Source: Winogradskyella ludwigii (GTDB taxonomy: Bacteria; Bacteroidota; Bacteroidia; Flavobacteriales; Flavobacteriaceae). Taken from it: 64,000 bases of DNA. The stretch is taken from positions 474,977 through 538,976 of the forward strand of contig NZ_JABFDF010000002.1 in the NCBI RefSeq assembly GCF_013403985.1, in the 5' to 3' direction. The notes beneath the pieces were generated by a model. That model made no database searches. It saw nothing but the letters and a program-made list of their open reading frames with translations, and was not told the origin of the DNA. Shown piece after piece: positions 55,187 through 64,000 of the stretch. The first letter of the stretch is position 1, and each line of letters starts with the position of its first letter. A program made the translations under genes and the position numbers.

Positions 55187-57070
55187 ATGAAAACGTTTAA
55201 ACTATATATTGTATTAGTCACTTTAACAACAGTTACGCTTTGTTTTTCTCAATCGAAAAGTAAAGCAGACAAACTGTATGAAAATCGCGCATATATTGAT
55301 GCTGCAGAAATTTATGCTCAACTTCCAAAAACAGTTGCTAATCTCGAAAAACTAGGTGATTGTTATTATTATAATTCAGAATTTGAAAATGCACACAAGG
55401 CCTACAAACAAGTTTATGATTTAAAAATTGACGCAGGATTGTCAGATTCTTTCTACTTCAAATACTTTGATGTGTTAAAAGGCATTAAAAATTATGAAGA
55501 AGCAGACGAGATTTCTACACTTTATTTAAAAGATTCAATTAATACTAAAAACTTCAGGTCTTTATTAGAACGTATAGTTCCTTATAATTATGAATTAGAA
55601 AATCTAACCAAAGATGTTGGAGGCTCTAGTTTTGGAGTTGGACTTAATGAAGACAAAATTGTTTTTGCTTCAACAAAAAACATAAAAAACCCAAATTATA
55701 AATGGAATGGTAAACCTTATTTAGACTTATATGAAGCAAAAGTTTCTACAGGTGATAAAATTACATTAGATAGTGTTCAGCCATTAAATAAAAAGATAAA
55801 TATTCCTACTCAACATGAAAGTAGCGCTGTATTTACTAAAGACGGTAAAACAATGTACTTTTCTAGAAATCTAAAAAAACGAATTGATTTAGATTCTACA
55901 AAAGTAGCCGTTGTTAGTATATTTATGGCAGAGCTAATAGATAATGAATGGACAAATGTAGAAGCTGTTTCGTTTTCTAGTGACACGTATTCTACAATGC
56001 ATCCTGCGTTAAATAATGATGAAAGTAGATTATACTTTTCAAGTGATATGCCTAGTTCAATAGGCTCTTTTGATGTATTCTATGTAGATGTATTTGACGA
56101 TAATAGCTTTGGAGCTCCAATTAACTTAGGTGAAAATGTTAATACAAAACGTAGAGAACAATTTCCTTTTATCGCCACTGACAGCACGCTATATTTCTCT
56201 TCTAATGGTAAACATGGCTTTGGTGGTTTAGACCTATTTGCGAGTAGTGTTAGCAATAATGAATTTTTAGACGCGCTCAATTTAGGTGAATCGATAAATA
56301 GTGAAAAAGACGATTTTGCTTTTGTGGTGATAGATTCTGTAAATACAGGCTATATATCCTCTAATAGATCTGGTTTGGATAACATCTATACATTTAAACG
56401 TATTGAAAACGAAAGAACCTATTATATTGAAGGTGTAGTTACAGACAAAGTTACTGGTGAAATTTTACCTTTTACAACGGTTACCTTATTTGATAAAGAT
56501 GGCAATGTTATCGCTGAACAGGTCGTAGGTGAAGATGGTAGATATATGCTTCCAACAAAACCGAGTCAAAAATATTCTGTTGAAGGTTTTCAACCAAAAT
56601 ACATTCCACAAATTGAATTTTTTGATACTAACGATAAAGGTAACATAGAGTTTAATATTGAACTTGAAATAGAGTCTTATAAAGATGCTGAAGAAATAGT
56701 AACCGATGATGCTGATGGTAATACGTTTATTGAATTAGAAAATATATATTTTGATTTTGCTAAATGGGAAATAAAACCACAAGCCGCAAAAACATTAGAC
56801 GTTTTGGTCGCTCTACTAACTAAATATCCTCGTATGGAAATACAACTTGGAGCACATACCGATTCTAGAGCTGGATTTGATTTTAATTTAGACTTATCTG
56901 ACAAAAGAGCTCGTGCGACCTTAGAATATCTTGTAGAGAATGGTATATCAAGAAAGCGTTTAACCTCTAAAGGCTATGGTGAAACTAAGCCATTAGTACC
57001 ATGTGGTGAGAACTGTACCGAAACAGAGTACTCAATTAACAGACGTTGTGAATTCTTAATTTTGAAATAA
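55187..57070 (+). CDS. OmpA family protein with TPR, PD40 and carboxypeptidase-regulatory domains (PorE-like)
   Basis: A 627-residue protein with a signal peptide (ends near LCFSQ). Order: TPR helices (about 22-125), a PD40/WD40-type propeller (about 145-405, with SRLYFSSDMPSSIGSFDVFY, TLYFSSNGKHGFGGLDLF and GYISSNRSGLDNIYTF), a CarboxypepD_reg domain (about 410-490, YIEGVVTDKVTGEILPFTTV) and an OmpA C-terminal domain (about 515-627, NIYFDFAKWEIKPQAAKTLD, GAHTDSRAG, SDKRA, RRCEF). This is the same domain order as PorE, which anchors T9SS to peptidoglycan. Here it is linked to one adhesin and SprF pair. Confidence 0.92.
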   Translation: MKTFKLYIVLVTLTTVTLCFSQSKSKADKLYENRAYIDAAEIYAQLPKTVANLEKLGDCYYYNSEFENAHKAYKQVYDLKIDAGLSDSFYFKYFDVLKGIKNYEEADEISTLYLKDSINTKNFRSLLERIVPYNYELENLTKDVGGSSFGVGLNEDKIVFASTKNIKNPNYKWNGKPYLDLYEAKVSTGDKITLDSVQPLNKKINIPTQHESSAVFTKDGKTMYFSRNLKKRIDLDSTKVAVVSIFMAELIDNEWTNVEAVSFSSDTYSTMHPALNNDESRLYFSSDMPSSIGSFDVFYVDVFDDNSFGAPINLGENVNTKRREQFPFIATDSTLYFSSNGKHGFGGLDLFASSVSNNEFLDALNLGESINSEKDDFAFVVIDSVNTGYISSNRSGLDNIYTFKRIENERTYYIEGVVTDKVTGEILPFTTVTLFDKDGNVIAEQVVGEDGRYMLPTKPSQKYSVEGFQPKYIPQIEFFDTNDKGNIEFNIELEIESYKDAEEIVTDDADGNTFIELENIYFDFAKWEIKPQAAKTLDVLVALLTKYPRMEIQLGAHTDSRAGFDFNLDLSDKRARATLEYLVENGISRKRLTSKGYGETKPLVPCGENCTETEYSINRRCEFLILK

Positions 57071-57094
57071 AAATTTCTCAATATTAGTATTGAT

Positions 57095-57595
57095 ATGGCA
57101 CTACCTAATGAAATCGTTTTAAGACCACGCTTTAAGTTTGAGGTTAGTGCTAATAATGAGAAACTTCTACAAAGTTTTGAGCAAACCAAAACAACTAAAA
57201 CTACATATATTGTATCTAGAATTGATGACCACATTTTTATAAAATTCCCTAAAAAAGATCAACATTTTTGGTCACCACAATTACATCTAGAAATTAATGC
57301 CGCCAAAGAAGACCTATCTATAGTTCATGGTCTTTTTGGTCCAAACCCAACCGTATGGACCATGTTTATGTTTATGCATTTTATAGTTGCAGGCTTGTTT
57401 TTAGGCTTTGGTGTTTGGGCCTATACCAATGTGACTTTAAATAATTCTTATGCCATACAGATAGCATTAACCATATTTATGATTATACTATGGTTTGTGC
57501 TATATATTGCAGGACGCCTTGGGAGATCCAAAGGCATGCCTGAAATGCATAAATTAAAAGGTTTTATGAAGGACGTGCTAAGCAGTTATCTCTGA
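57095..57595 (+). CDS. Conserved two-helix membrane protein
   Basis: A 166-residue protein with a soluble N-terminal domain (about 1-85; LRPRFKFEVSANNEKLLQSF, DDHIFIKFPKKDQHFWSPQL) and two transmembrane helices (about 91-110 and 121-143). I know similar proteins only as conserved hypotheticals of Bacteroidota. It starts 24 nt after the OmpA gene and may be on the adhesin transcript. Its last 10 nt overlap the end of era on the opposite strand. Confidence 0.65.
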   Translation: MALPNEIVLRPRFKFEVSANNEKLLQSFEQTKTTKTTYIVSRIDDHIFIKFPKKDQHFWSPQLHLEINAAKEDLSIVHGLFGPNPTVWTMFMFMHFIVAGLFLGFGVWAYTNVTLNNSYAIQIALTIFMIILWFVLYIAGRLGRSKGMPEMHKLKGFMKDVLSSYL

Positions 57596-58467
57596 TTGTA
57601 ACCGAAGCGTCTTAACTGATTCTGATTGCTTCTCCAGTTTTTATTCACCTTTACATAAAGTTCTAAATGCACTTGTTTTCCAAAGAACTTTTCTAAGTCT
57701 TTACGTGCTTCTACTCCAACACGTTTTAAAGCCGAACCTTTATGACCGATAATGATCCCTTTTTGGGTTTCACGCTCAACCATAATTACAGATCGCATTC
57801 TTATAATGTTGTCTTCCTCAAAAAACTCTTCAGTATCCACTTCTACAGCATAAGGAATTTCTTTTTTGTAATGCATAAGGATTTTTTCTCTAATCGCTTC
57901 GTTTACAAAAAAACGTTCTGGCTTATCTGTTAATTGATCTTTTGGATAAAATGCAGGTGATTCTGGTAATAATTCTATAATTCTATCAAAAACGTTTTTA
58001 ATATTAAACCCTTCAGTAGCCGAAATAGGAAAAAACTCAGCATTAGGCACTTTTTGTTGCCATAACTCTGATTGCTCTTCCAACTGTTCTTGGTTAGATT
58101 TGTCAATCTTATTCAACAATAATAGCACAGGAATTTTAGAATTGGTAATCTTATTAAAGAAAGCTTCATCTTTAAGCTCCTTCTCACCGATTTCAACCAT
58201 GTAGATTAAAACATCGGCATCATCAAAAGCCGACTTTACAAAATCCATCATAGAAGCTTGCAACTCGTATGCTGGTTTAATAATTCCTGGAGTATCACTT
58301 AATATCACCTGAAAATCTTCACCATTTACAATCCCTAAAATTCGGTGTCTTGTTGTTTGCGCCTTAGAAGTGATTATAGATAATTTTTCACCTATAAATG
58401 CATTCATTAACGTGGATTTACCAACATTAGGATTACCTATAATATTTACAAAACCTGCTTTGTGCAT
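57586..58467 (-). CDS. era: GTPase Era
   Basis: A 293-residue protein with an N-terminal G domain (G1 IIGNPNVGKSTLMNAFIG, G3 SDTPGI, G4 LLNKIDK) and a C-terminal KH domain (MVERETQKGIIIGHKGSALK followed by a helix and KVHLEL-type strands). Era binds the 3' end of 16S rRNA and checks 30S assembly. The 3' end overlaps the convergent membrane-protein gene by 10 nt. Confidence 0.96.
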   Translation of the reverse strand: MHKAGFVNIIGNPNVGKSTLMNAFIGEKLSIITSKAQTTRHRILGIVNGEDFQVILSDTPGIIKPAYELQASMMDFVKSAFDDADVLIYMVEIGEKELKDEAFFNKITNSKIPVLLLLNKIDKSNQEQLEEQSELWQQKVPNAEFFPISATEGFNIKNVFDRIIELLPESPAFYPKDQLTDKPERFFVNEAIREKILMHYKKEIPYAVEVDTEEFFEEDNIIRMRSVIMVERETQKGIIIGHKGSALKRVGVEARKDLEKFFGKQVHLELYVKVNKNWRSNQNQLRRFGYNQR

Positions 58468-58483
58468 CTTTTTAAATTTATTG

Positions 58484-58491
58484 CAAAGTTA
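58484..58491 (-). promoter_or_regulatory. Putative -7 element of era
   Basis: Minus-strand TAACTTTG fits TANNTTTG, about 17 nt before the ATG at 58467. No -33 element at the normal spacing. Confidence 0.45.
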
Positions 58492-58853
58492 CAATCTTTA
58501 ATCAATTATCACGTAAAAGAAGAAATTACAATTTTTTATTTGATAAATATAACTATTGCGTTATTCTAATTCTTCTAATTTGGACTTTCATCAATAGCTC
58601 TCAATCCGAGATTAACTTAACCTATCTATAATAATTCTTATGACTAACGTTATAAACTAATCTTAAATAGAACGACCATACTCCTTAAGACATTCTATGT
58701 TGATCTATAAATTAGAATAGATACGACTAACTGAATAATAACGATAACTTAAATATTAGAATCATTAAACTTCATTCTAAATTGTGTATTAATATCCTAT
58801 TAAAAAAGAATACTCTACAAATCTTTATTAATCCGAAAATACAGAAACAAAAA
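58492..58853. other. AT-rich spacer with no recognised feature
   Basis: About 360 nt between the era promoter and the rpsT terminator. It shows no open frame with a known domain, no tRNA and no strong hairpin. Confidence 0.5.
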
Positions 58854-58879
58854 AAAGTCTTTCCAAATGGAAAGACTTT
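58854..58879 (-). terminator. Terminator of rpsT
   Basis: The perfect 12-bp arms AAAGTCTTTCCA (58854-58865) and TGGAAAGACTTT (58868-58879) lie about 24 nt past the rpsT stop codon. An A run just left of the hairpin gives the U tract on the minus strand. Confidence 0.9.
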
Positions 58880-58902
58880 AAATAATTTCTTAGAAATTAT
58901 AA

Positions 58903-59154
58903 TTATATCGCTGCAACATACTTAGTTAACTGAGATTTTAAATTCCCTGCTTTATTAGCATGAATAACATTTCTCTTTGCTAACTTATCTAGCATACTGA
59001 TAACTGAAGGTAACATTGTTTGTGCCTCTTTAGCATCTGTTAACTCACGTAATTTTTTAATAGCATTACGAGTTGTTTTATGCTGGTATTTGTTAAGTAC
59101 ACGTCTTTTTTCGTTACTTCTAATTCTTTTTAAAGCTGACTTGTGATTTGCCAT
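58903..59154 (-). CDS. rpsT: 30S ribosomal protein S20
   Basis: An 83-residue basic helical protein of standard S20 length: [20 protein letters not shown], then [13 protein letters not shown] and [20 protein letters not shown]. It binds 16S rRNA early in 30S assembly. The tRNA-Glu gene lies 25 nt upstream on the same strand, so both are probably read from the promoter at 59304-59333. Confidence 0.96.
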   Translation of the reverse strand: MANHKSALKRIRSNEKRRVLNKYQHKTTRNAIKKLRELTDAKEAQTMLPSVISMLDKLAKRNVIHANKAGNLKSQLTKYVAAI

Positions 59155-59179
59155 TGTTTTTTTTTCTTATTAAAAATTG

Positions 59180-59251
59180 TAGCCCGTAGGGGAATCGAAC
59201 CCCTCTTACATGGATGAAAACCATGCGTCCTAGCCGATAGACGAACGGGCC
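59180..59251 (-). tRNA. tRNA-Glu (anticodon UUC)
   Basis: A 72-nt cloverleaf on the minus strand. The acceptor stem pairs GGCCCGT with ACGGGCT, the D arm follows, the anticodon arm CATGG/CCATG carries loop TTTTCAT with anticodon TTC, and the T arm is GAGGGGTTCGATTCCCCTA-like. The discriminator is A and CCA is not encoded. First base at 59251. Confidence 0.95.
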
Positions 59252-59303
59252 ATTTGTTAATATTAGTCTTTTAAATGAACTAACAATGTTTCCATTGCGG
59301 GTG

Positions 59304-59333
59304 CAAATCTACAACTATTTTTAACTTCTGCAA
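59304..59333 (-). promoter_or_regulatory. Promoter of tRNA-Glu and rpsT
   Basis: On the minus strand TTG (59333-59331), 19 nt, then TAGATTTG (59311-59304). Both elements and spacing fit the Bacteroidota consensus; the predicted start is about 45 nt before the tRNA. Confidence 0.6.
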
Positions 59334-59361
59334 TAACTTTTTAAGTTTTTTTTTTAAAAAA

Positions 59362-60840
59362 TTAATAAGCCTTAGCAAAAAGTACCCGCTGTGTAGATGG
59401 GTTCCCACTATAAATACACTTACCAGCCTCTAGCTTATTATCTGAAGGTATGCATCTTATAGTTGCTTTTGTTAATTCTTTTATCTTTTGTTCAGATTCT
59501 ATTGTACCATCCCAATGTGCCGAAATAAAACCTGTTTTTGTTTCTAAAACATTTTTAAAAGTTTCTAAATCGTCAACTTCAGTGATATGTTCCTCTCTAA
59601 AATTCAAAGCTTTTTTAAATAACTCGTCTTGTATTAACTCTAAAAGATCTTTAATGGTTGAAGCTATATTATCAATCTGAACAATTTCTTTAGTTAATGT
59701 ATCACGTCTTGCCAATTCAACGGTATTATTCTCTAAATCTTTTGGTCCAATAGCAATACGTAATGGCACACCTTGCAATTCGTGCTGTGCAAATTTTGCT
59801 CCTGGTCTGTGAGTCGTTCTCTTATCAAACTTACAACTTACACCTAAAGCTTTAAGTTCTTTTATTATTTGTTCTGCTTTCTCTGTAATCGCTTCAAATT
59901 GCTCATCAGTCTTAAAAATTGGAACAATAACCACTTGCGATGGTGCTAAATTTGGAGGTAACACCAAACCTTTATCATCACTATGTGTCATAATTAAAGC
60001 TCCTACTAACCTCGTAGAAACGCCCCAAGATGTTGCCCAAACATAATCTAACTTACCTTCGTTATTTGTAAACTTAACATCAAATGCTTTTGCGAAGTTC
60101 TGACCTAAGAAGTGCGATGTACCAGCTTGAAGTGCTTTTCCATCTTGCATTAAAGCTTCAATACAATACGTTTCAATTGCACCTGCAAAACGCTCACTCT
60201 CAGTTTTTACTCCTTTAATGACAGGAATGGCCATAAAATTTTCTGCAAACTCTGCATAAACATTATTCATTTGCTCTGCCTCTATCAATGCCTCTGCTTC
60301 TGTAGCATGAGCTGTATGACCTTCTTGCCATAAAAATTCAGCTGTACGTAAAAATAAACGTGTTCGCATTTCCCAACGAACGACATTTGCCCATTGATTT
60401 ATTAAAATTGGCAAATCTCTATAACTTTGGATCCACCCTTTATAAGTGTTCCATATAATAGCTTCACTAGTTGGTCTTACAACTAACTCTTCTTCAAGCT
60501 TAGCATCAGGATCTACTCTTAATTTCCCTGGGTTATCAGGATCATTTTGTAATCGGTAATGTGTTACAACAGCACACTCCTTAGCAAAACCTTCTGCATT
60601 CTTCTCTTCGGCTTCAAATAAGCTTTTAGGAACAAATAATGGAAAATAGGCGTTTTGATGTCCTGTCTCTTTAAACATGCGATCTAATTCTGCTTGCATT
60701 TTCTCCCAAATGGCATAACCATATGGTTTTATAACCATACAGCCTCTAACTGCCGAATTTTCTGCTAAATCAGCCTTAACAACCAATTCATTATACCATT
60801 TTGAATAATCGTCGGCTCTACTCGTAAGATTTTTGCTCAT
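59362..60840 (-). CDS. proS: Prolyl-tRNA synthetase (archaeal/eukaryal-type)
   Basis: A 492-residue class II synthetase without the large INS editing insertion of the E. coli type. Seen: motif 1 region [19 protein letters not shown], motif 2 [36 protein letters not shown] and [20 protein letters not shown], an anticodon-binding domain from about 300 ([11 protein letters not shown]), and a C-terminal extension ending in AKAY. It charges tRNA-Pro. It is transcribed toward tRNA-Glu, with an untranslated gap of about 110 nt. Confidence 0.95.
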   Translation of the reverse strand: MSKNLTSRADDYSKWYNELVVKADLAENSAVRGCMVIKPYGYAIWEKMQAELDRMFKETGHQNAYFPLFVPKSLFEAEEKNAEGFAKECAVVTHYRLQNDPDNPGKLRVDPDAKLEEELVVRPTSEAIIWNTYKGWIQSYRDLPILINQWANVVRWEMRTRLFLRTAEFLWQEGHTAHATEAEALIEAEQMNNVYAEFAENFMAIPVIKGVKTESERFAGAIETYCIEALMQDGKALQAGTSHFLGQNFAKAFDVKFTNNEGKLDYVWATSWGVSTRLVGALIMTHSDDKGLVLPPNLAPSQVVIVPIFKTDEQFEAITEKAEQIIKELKALGVSCKFDKRTTHRPGAKFAQHELQGVPLRIAIGPKDLENNTVELARRDTLTKEIVQIDNIASTIKDLLELIQDELFKKALNFREEHITEVDDLETFKNVLETKTGFISAHWDGTIESEQKIKELTKATIRCIPSDNKLEAGKCIYSGNPSTQRVLFAKAY

Positions 60841-60905
60841 TTTATATGTTTTGGCACAGAAATTGCACCTATGTTAAATGTATTAAATAGTTTAGCAAAA
60901 CTAAC

Positions 60906-60913
60906 TATTTTTG
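60906..60913 (+). promoter_or_regulatory. Putative -7 element of the lipoprotein-FadL operon
   Basis: TATTTTTG fits TANNTTTG, 28 nt before the ATG at 60942. No -33 TTTG was found. Confidence 0.4.
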
Positions 60914-60941
60914 CTATGTTCAACAATAAAAAAAAAGAGAT

Positions 60942-61988
60942 ATGCAATTTAAAACTATTATTACCCAAAAATTGCCATTTTTTGTTGCACTTGGTTTAGC
61001 GACTGTGTTAACTTCTTGTGGATCGTTTCAATATGCAGGATATGACAACGATGGCATATATTCAGCGGAAGAACCAGTAAACGAAACTCAAGAAACGGTT
61101 GTTACAACATCTACTGACGACTCTAATTATTACAAAAATTATTTTTCTGAAAATTCAGCTGAAGTTGATGCTATAAAAGAAGAATCTGAAGTTTTTACAA
61201 ATATCGATTCTTATGAAAGTGATTATACAGAACAAGCAATAGACACTACAGAACAACAACCAGCTTATGGTGGTTGGGGGCAAAACAGCAATAGTGTTAC
61301 AATTAACTATATAGATAACGGTTGGTACGGATACAATAACCCTTGGATGTTTAATGGTGGATTTGGTTATTATAACTGGGGAAGGCCTTGGGGTTTCAAC
61401 AATCGTTGGTCATTAGGATATAATAATTGGGGTTATGGAGGTTATTATGGTTATGCTTATAACTCTCCTTGGTTTTACAACAATGGTTTTGGTTACGGCT
61501 ATGGATATAACAATTACAATGGCTATTACCGCAATAACAATAGATATGCTTTTAGTAATTCTAGAAGAGGATCTTTACTTTATAACAATAATTTAAGTGG
61601 TCGAGGAAATTCAGCTTTATCAAGACAAAACTATTCTACACGAAGATTATCTAACTCAACAGCTTTAAGTAGAACTAGATCAAGTAATGGAGTGAGATCT
61701 AGTAATCCTTCTACGAGAACAATTAGAAATTCACGATCAACTACTACAACGAGGTCAAATTCAAATAATAGAGTAACTAGACCAACTTCTACACGATCAG
61801 TTAGATCTAGTTCAAGATCATCGACACCAACAAGAGCTACAAGATCATCGAGATCTGTACGATCTAGTTCAGGAAGTACTACAAGATCTTCATCTAGTAG
61901 CACAAGGTCATCATCTAGTAGTACAAGATCTTCAGGAAGCACAAGATCTAGTGGTTCTTCTAGCAGTAGTAGACGAAGTAGAGGCTAA
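60942..61988 (+). CDS. Low-complexity lipoprotein (Gly/Tyr/Asn-rich, then Ser/Arg/Thr-rich)
   Basis: A 348-residue protein. The signal sequence ends in a lipobox (VLTSCGSF, Cys26), followed by a conserved start QYAGYDNDGIYSAEEP and an acidic stretch with NYYKNYFSE. Residues about 105-200 are rich in Gly, Tyr, Trp and Asn (YGYAYNSPWFYNNGFGYGY), and residues about 200-348 are made mostly of Ser, Arg and Thr (SSSTRSSSSSTRSSGSTR). The tail is strongly basic and probably disordered. The N-terminus resembles a flavobacterial family with no known function. The FadL-like gene begins 34 nt downstream. Confidence 0.72.
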   Translation: MQFKTIITQKLPFFVALGLATVLTSCGSFQYAGYDNDGIYSAEEPVNETQETVVTTSTDDSNYYKNYFSENSAEVDAIKEESEVFTNIDSYESDYTEQAIDTTEQQPAYGGWGQNSNSVTINYIDNGWYGYNNPWMFNGGFGYYNWGRPWGFNNRWSLGYNNWGYGGYYGYAYNSPWFYNNGFGYGYGYNNYNGYYRNNNRYAFSNSRRGSLLYNNNLSGRGNSALSRQNYSTRRLSNSTALSRTRSSNGVRSSNPSTRTIRNSRSTTTTRSNSNNRVTRPTSTRSVRSSSRSSTPTRATRSSRSVRSSSGSTTRSSSSSTRSSSSSTRSSGSTRSSGSSSSSRRSRG

Positions 61989-62022
61989 ACTTTATTAAAC
62001 ACATAATCTTAAAAAATTGTAT

Positions 62023-63546
62023 ATGAAAAAGTTACTTATGCTAAGCATAGGCTTATTAGTCACACCTTTTATTGAAGCACAAGATATTACAGATGCGATT
62101 AGATATTCTATGGACGAAATTGAAGGTACTGCTCGTTATAGAGCAATGAGTGGAGCTTTTGGTGCTTTAGGTGGAGATATGTCTAGTGTTAATATTAATC
62201 CTGCAGGATCTGCAATATTTAATAATAGTCACGCCTCAATATCCTTAGGTTTGACTAATAATAAAAATGATGTTAATTATTTTAGTGGAAATAATTCGTC
62301 TTCTAATTCAAACGTAGATTTAAATCAATTAGGTGCTGCTTTTATTTTTGAAAACATCAATACAAACTCAAAGTGGAAAAAATTCTCATTAAGTGTTGCT
62401 TATGATCGATCCGCAAATTTTGATGATGATTGGGTTGCTTCTGGACAAAACACAAATTCTATAGATAGCTACTTTCTATCATTTACTAATAACGTAGAAA
62501 TCCCTTTTGGAGTTTTAAAACTTCAACCTGGTGAAAATATAGAGCAGGCTTATGCTGCTATAGGTAGAACAAATGGTTATGCAATGCAACAAGCCTTTTT
62601 AGGCTATTGGTCTGGAATTATAGATCCTGAAAATCCTGATAATAACACTAATGATGATGAAACTAATTACTTATCAAACATAGCATCTGGTAATTTCAAT
62701 CAAAATTATTTATACTCATCAACAGGCTATAATGGTAAACTTGCATTTAATTTTGCCGCAGATTATGATGACAAATTATATTTTGGAATAAACTTGAATA
62801 GTCATTTTATTGATTATGAAAAATTTACACAGTTAAGAGAAACCAATTCTAATACAGGATCATTAGTAAACAATCTTGTTTTTGAAAATTTACTATCGAC
62901 TACCGGAAGTGGTTTTTCTGTACAGCTTGGAACTATTGCAAAGTTAACTAATGAATTAAGGGTTGGTTTAACATATAACTCACCTACGTGGTATAGAATT
63001 AGCGAAGAGTTAGTTCAAGGTATTGATTCTAACATTGCCGATCCAGAAATAGGATACATTAGCAGCGTTACTAATGTATATGAAGAATACAAGTTACAAA
63101 CTCCAGGAAAAATCACAGCAAGTTTAGCTTATGTATTTGGCAAAAAGGGTTTGTTGAGTTTTGATTATTCTTTAAAGGATTACAGTAATACAAAATTCAA
63201 ACCTACTTCAGACATACTTTTCTCTAGTTTGAATAATGATATTAATAATAATTTAACCGCTGCTGCAACTTATAAAGTAGGAGGAGAATATCGTTACAAA
63301 CAAATTAGCTTTAGAGGAGGTTATCGTTTTGAAGAAAGCCCTTATGAAGATAATAATTCTTATGGTGATTTAAATGGGTATTCTTTAGGGTTAGGCTACA
63401 ATTTTGGAAATCTAAATTTAGATTTTGCTTTTAGCCAAGCAAAACGAGATGTTGAATATCAATTATATAATATTGGACTTACAGACTCGGCTTCAATTGA
63501 ATCAAAAATCACAAACTTTGTATTAACATTAGGATTTAATATATAA
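62023..63546 (+). CDS. OmpP1/FadL-like outer-membrane transport protein
   Basis: I use ATG at 62023 (MKKLLMLSIGL); a TTG two codons upstream is less likely. The protein is 507 residues with a signal peptide (ends near FIEAQD). The start of the mature part (RYSMDEIEGTARYRAMSGAF, GALGGDMSSVNINPAGSAIF) is the FadL-like hatch pattern, and the rest consists of barrel strands ending LTLGFNI. FadL-family porins take up hydrophobic compounds across the outer membrane. It probably shares the transcript of the low-complexity lipoprotein. Confidence 0.83.
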   Translation: MKKLLMLSIGLLVTPFIEAQDITDAIRYSMDEIEGTARYRAMSGAFGALGGDMSSVNINPAGSAIFNNSHASISLGLTNNKNDVNYFSGNNSSSNSNVDLNQLGAAFIFENINTNSKWKKFSLSVAYDRSANFDDDWVASGQNTNSIDSYFLSFTNNVEIPFGVLKLQPGENIEQAYAAIGRTNGYAMQQAFLGYWSGIIDPENPDNNTNDDETNYLSNIASGNFNQNYLYSSTGYNGKLAFNFAADYDDKLYFGINLNSHFIDYEKFTQLRETNSNTGSLVNNLVFENLLSTTGSGFSVQLGTIAKLTNELRVGLTYNSPTWYRISEELVQGIDSNIADPEIGYISSVTNVYEEYKLQTPGKITASLAYVFGKKGLLSFDYSLKDYSNTKFKPTSDILFSSLNNDINNNLTAAATYKVGGEYRYKQISFRGGYRFEESPYEDNNSYGDLNGYSLGLGYNFGNLNLDFAFSQAKRDVEYQLYNIGLTDSASIESKITNFVLTLGFNI

Positions 63547-63563
63547 GCAAATTAACACTACTA

Positions 63564-63596
63564 AAAAGCCAGAATACATTAAGTATTCTGGCTTTT
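63564..63596 (+). terminator. Terminator of the FadL-like operon
   Basis: The arms AAAAGCCAGAATAC (63564-63577) and GTATTCTGGCTTTT (63583-63596), perfect 14-bp stem, then a T run. It lies 18 nt after the stop codon at 63546. Confidence 0.92.
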
Positions 63597-63818
63597 TTTA
63601 TTGAATACGATCTAACTAGAATAGTCACTCTTAGTATATATCGTTTAAAAGAAAATTTAAGGTCTCTTATAAAACACTTTTATGAACCCTCTTTGACTTT
63701 AATAAATCAATGATAATAGTAGTTCTAGTAAATATTGATACAATTAGAAGGCTTATTATTTCTCTTTCAATTTAAGCAACGTTTTAATAACACAAATTCA
63801 CTAGCATTATTATATATA
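63597..63818. other. Spacer between two terminators
   Basis: About 220 nt of AT-rich DNA between convergent transcripts, with no gene or RNA recognised. Confidence 0.5.
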
Positions 63819-63853
63819 AAAAGCCCTGAGTATTTTAAATACTCAGGGCTTTT
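63819..63853 (-). terminator. Bidirectional terminator of the T9SS gene at the window end
   Basis: The arms AAAAGCCCTGAGTATTT (63819-63835) and AAATACTCAGGGCTTTT (63837-63853) are perfect complements with A and T runs at both ends. It lies about 20 nt beyond the stop codon at 63874. Confidence 0.9.
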
Positions 63854-63873
63854 ATATTATTTAAATTGCAACC

Positions 63874-64000
63874 TTATCGTTTCAAGGTAAAATGGGCTTT
63901 TAATTCTTTACGTTTTCCTGGGATTGTGTTTGGTTCGTCATACTCTACTGTAAACCAGTAGTCACTTGTTGGCATTGCTTCACCATTAAATGTTCCGTTC
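63874..64000 (-). CDS. C-terminal end of a T9SS type B (CHU_C) protein, cut by window edge
   Basis: The last 42 codons of a minus-strand gene read NGTFNGEAMPTSDYWFTVEY, an acidic and basic loop, and a final KAHFTLKR. This is the end of a CHU_C domain and closely resembles the end of the lectin protein at 41880 (TYNGEVLPTDDYWFVARL and GHFTLKR). The rest of the protein lies beyond the window. Confidence 0.88.
   Translation of the reverse strand, partial: NGTFNGEAMPTSDYWFTVEYDEPNTIPGKRKELKAHFTLKR

Noticed and set aside
61631..61942. 103-codon minus-strand frame rich in Leu, Asp, Glu and Val
   Set aside because: It is the antisense of the Ser/Arg/Thr repeat tail of the lipoprotein and has no independent start context.

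Overview
This window is a piece of an AT-rich chromosome from a member of the Bacteroidota, most likely family Flavobacteriaceae. The basis is the gene content: type IX secretion (T9SS) type B sorting domains, a PorP/SprF protein, an OmpA protein with TPR, PD40 and carboxypeptidase-regulatory domains, TonB-receptor-like barrels, GSCFA, DUF2851 and NamZ-type proteins. Several promoters also match the Bacteroidota -7 element TANNTTTG, and Shine-Dalgarno sequences are scarce. No phage, transposase, integrase, plasmid gene or CRISPR array is visible. Most genes are chromosomal housekeeping or envelope genes.

Layout. 1-4.9 kb is a minus-strand run: a FIST-domain sensor overlapping a soluble hybrid histidine kinase, then DUF2851, a PspC-like peptide and a K+ channel cut by the window edge. 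5.2-16 kb is mixed metabolism and envelope: two methyltransferases, a cysteine synthase-type PLP enzyme, a LolC/E-like permease, a NamZ-like muramidase, a glycerophosphodiesterase lipoprotein, a decayed sterol-desaturase pseudogene, a YkgJ protein and an amidohydrolase lipoprotein. 16.1-21.6 kb is a three-gene envelope operon: a 1007-residue TPR protein, a small lipoprotein with a CHU_C-like segment, and a beta-barrel. 21.9-28.4 kb has an isolated trpA, trmL, a DEAD-box helicase, a TspO-like protein, yaaA and several small conserved genes.

28.7-38.9 kb is rich in cell-wall and translation genes: an RluD-type pseudouridine synthase, a PASTA protein, ddl, coaD, GSCFA, alaS, an M23 peptidase, a MerR regulator and a LemA/TPM/TPM cluster. 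38.9-45.6 kb has an outer-membrane barrel whose 5' leader carries eleven AATC repeats, a T9SS type B C-type lectin protein, and der.

46-57.1 kb is the most striking part. A LysM protein is followed by a 1893-residue T9SS type B adhesin with 17 tandem modules, directly followed by its PorP/SprF partner and a PorE-like OmpA protein. The last third holds era, rpsT, tRNA-Glu, proS, a low-complexity lipoprotein, a FadL-like porin and the end of another T9SS type B protein.

The best candidates for unusual biology are the adhesin with its 471-bp two-module higher-order repeat, the AATC microsatellite next to an outer-membrane protein start codon, the FIST/hybrid kinase pair (possibly a NosP-type sensor), the lipoprotein combining a lipobox, an acidic surface-export-like signal and a CHU_C-like segment, and the pseudogene in which two internal deletions and a frameshift can be read.
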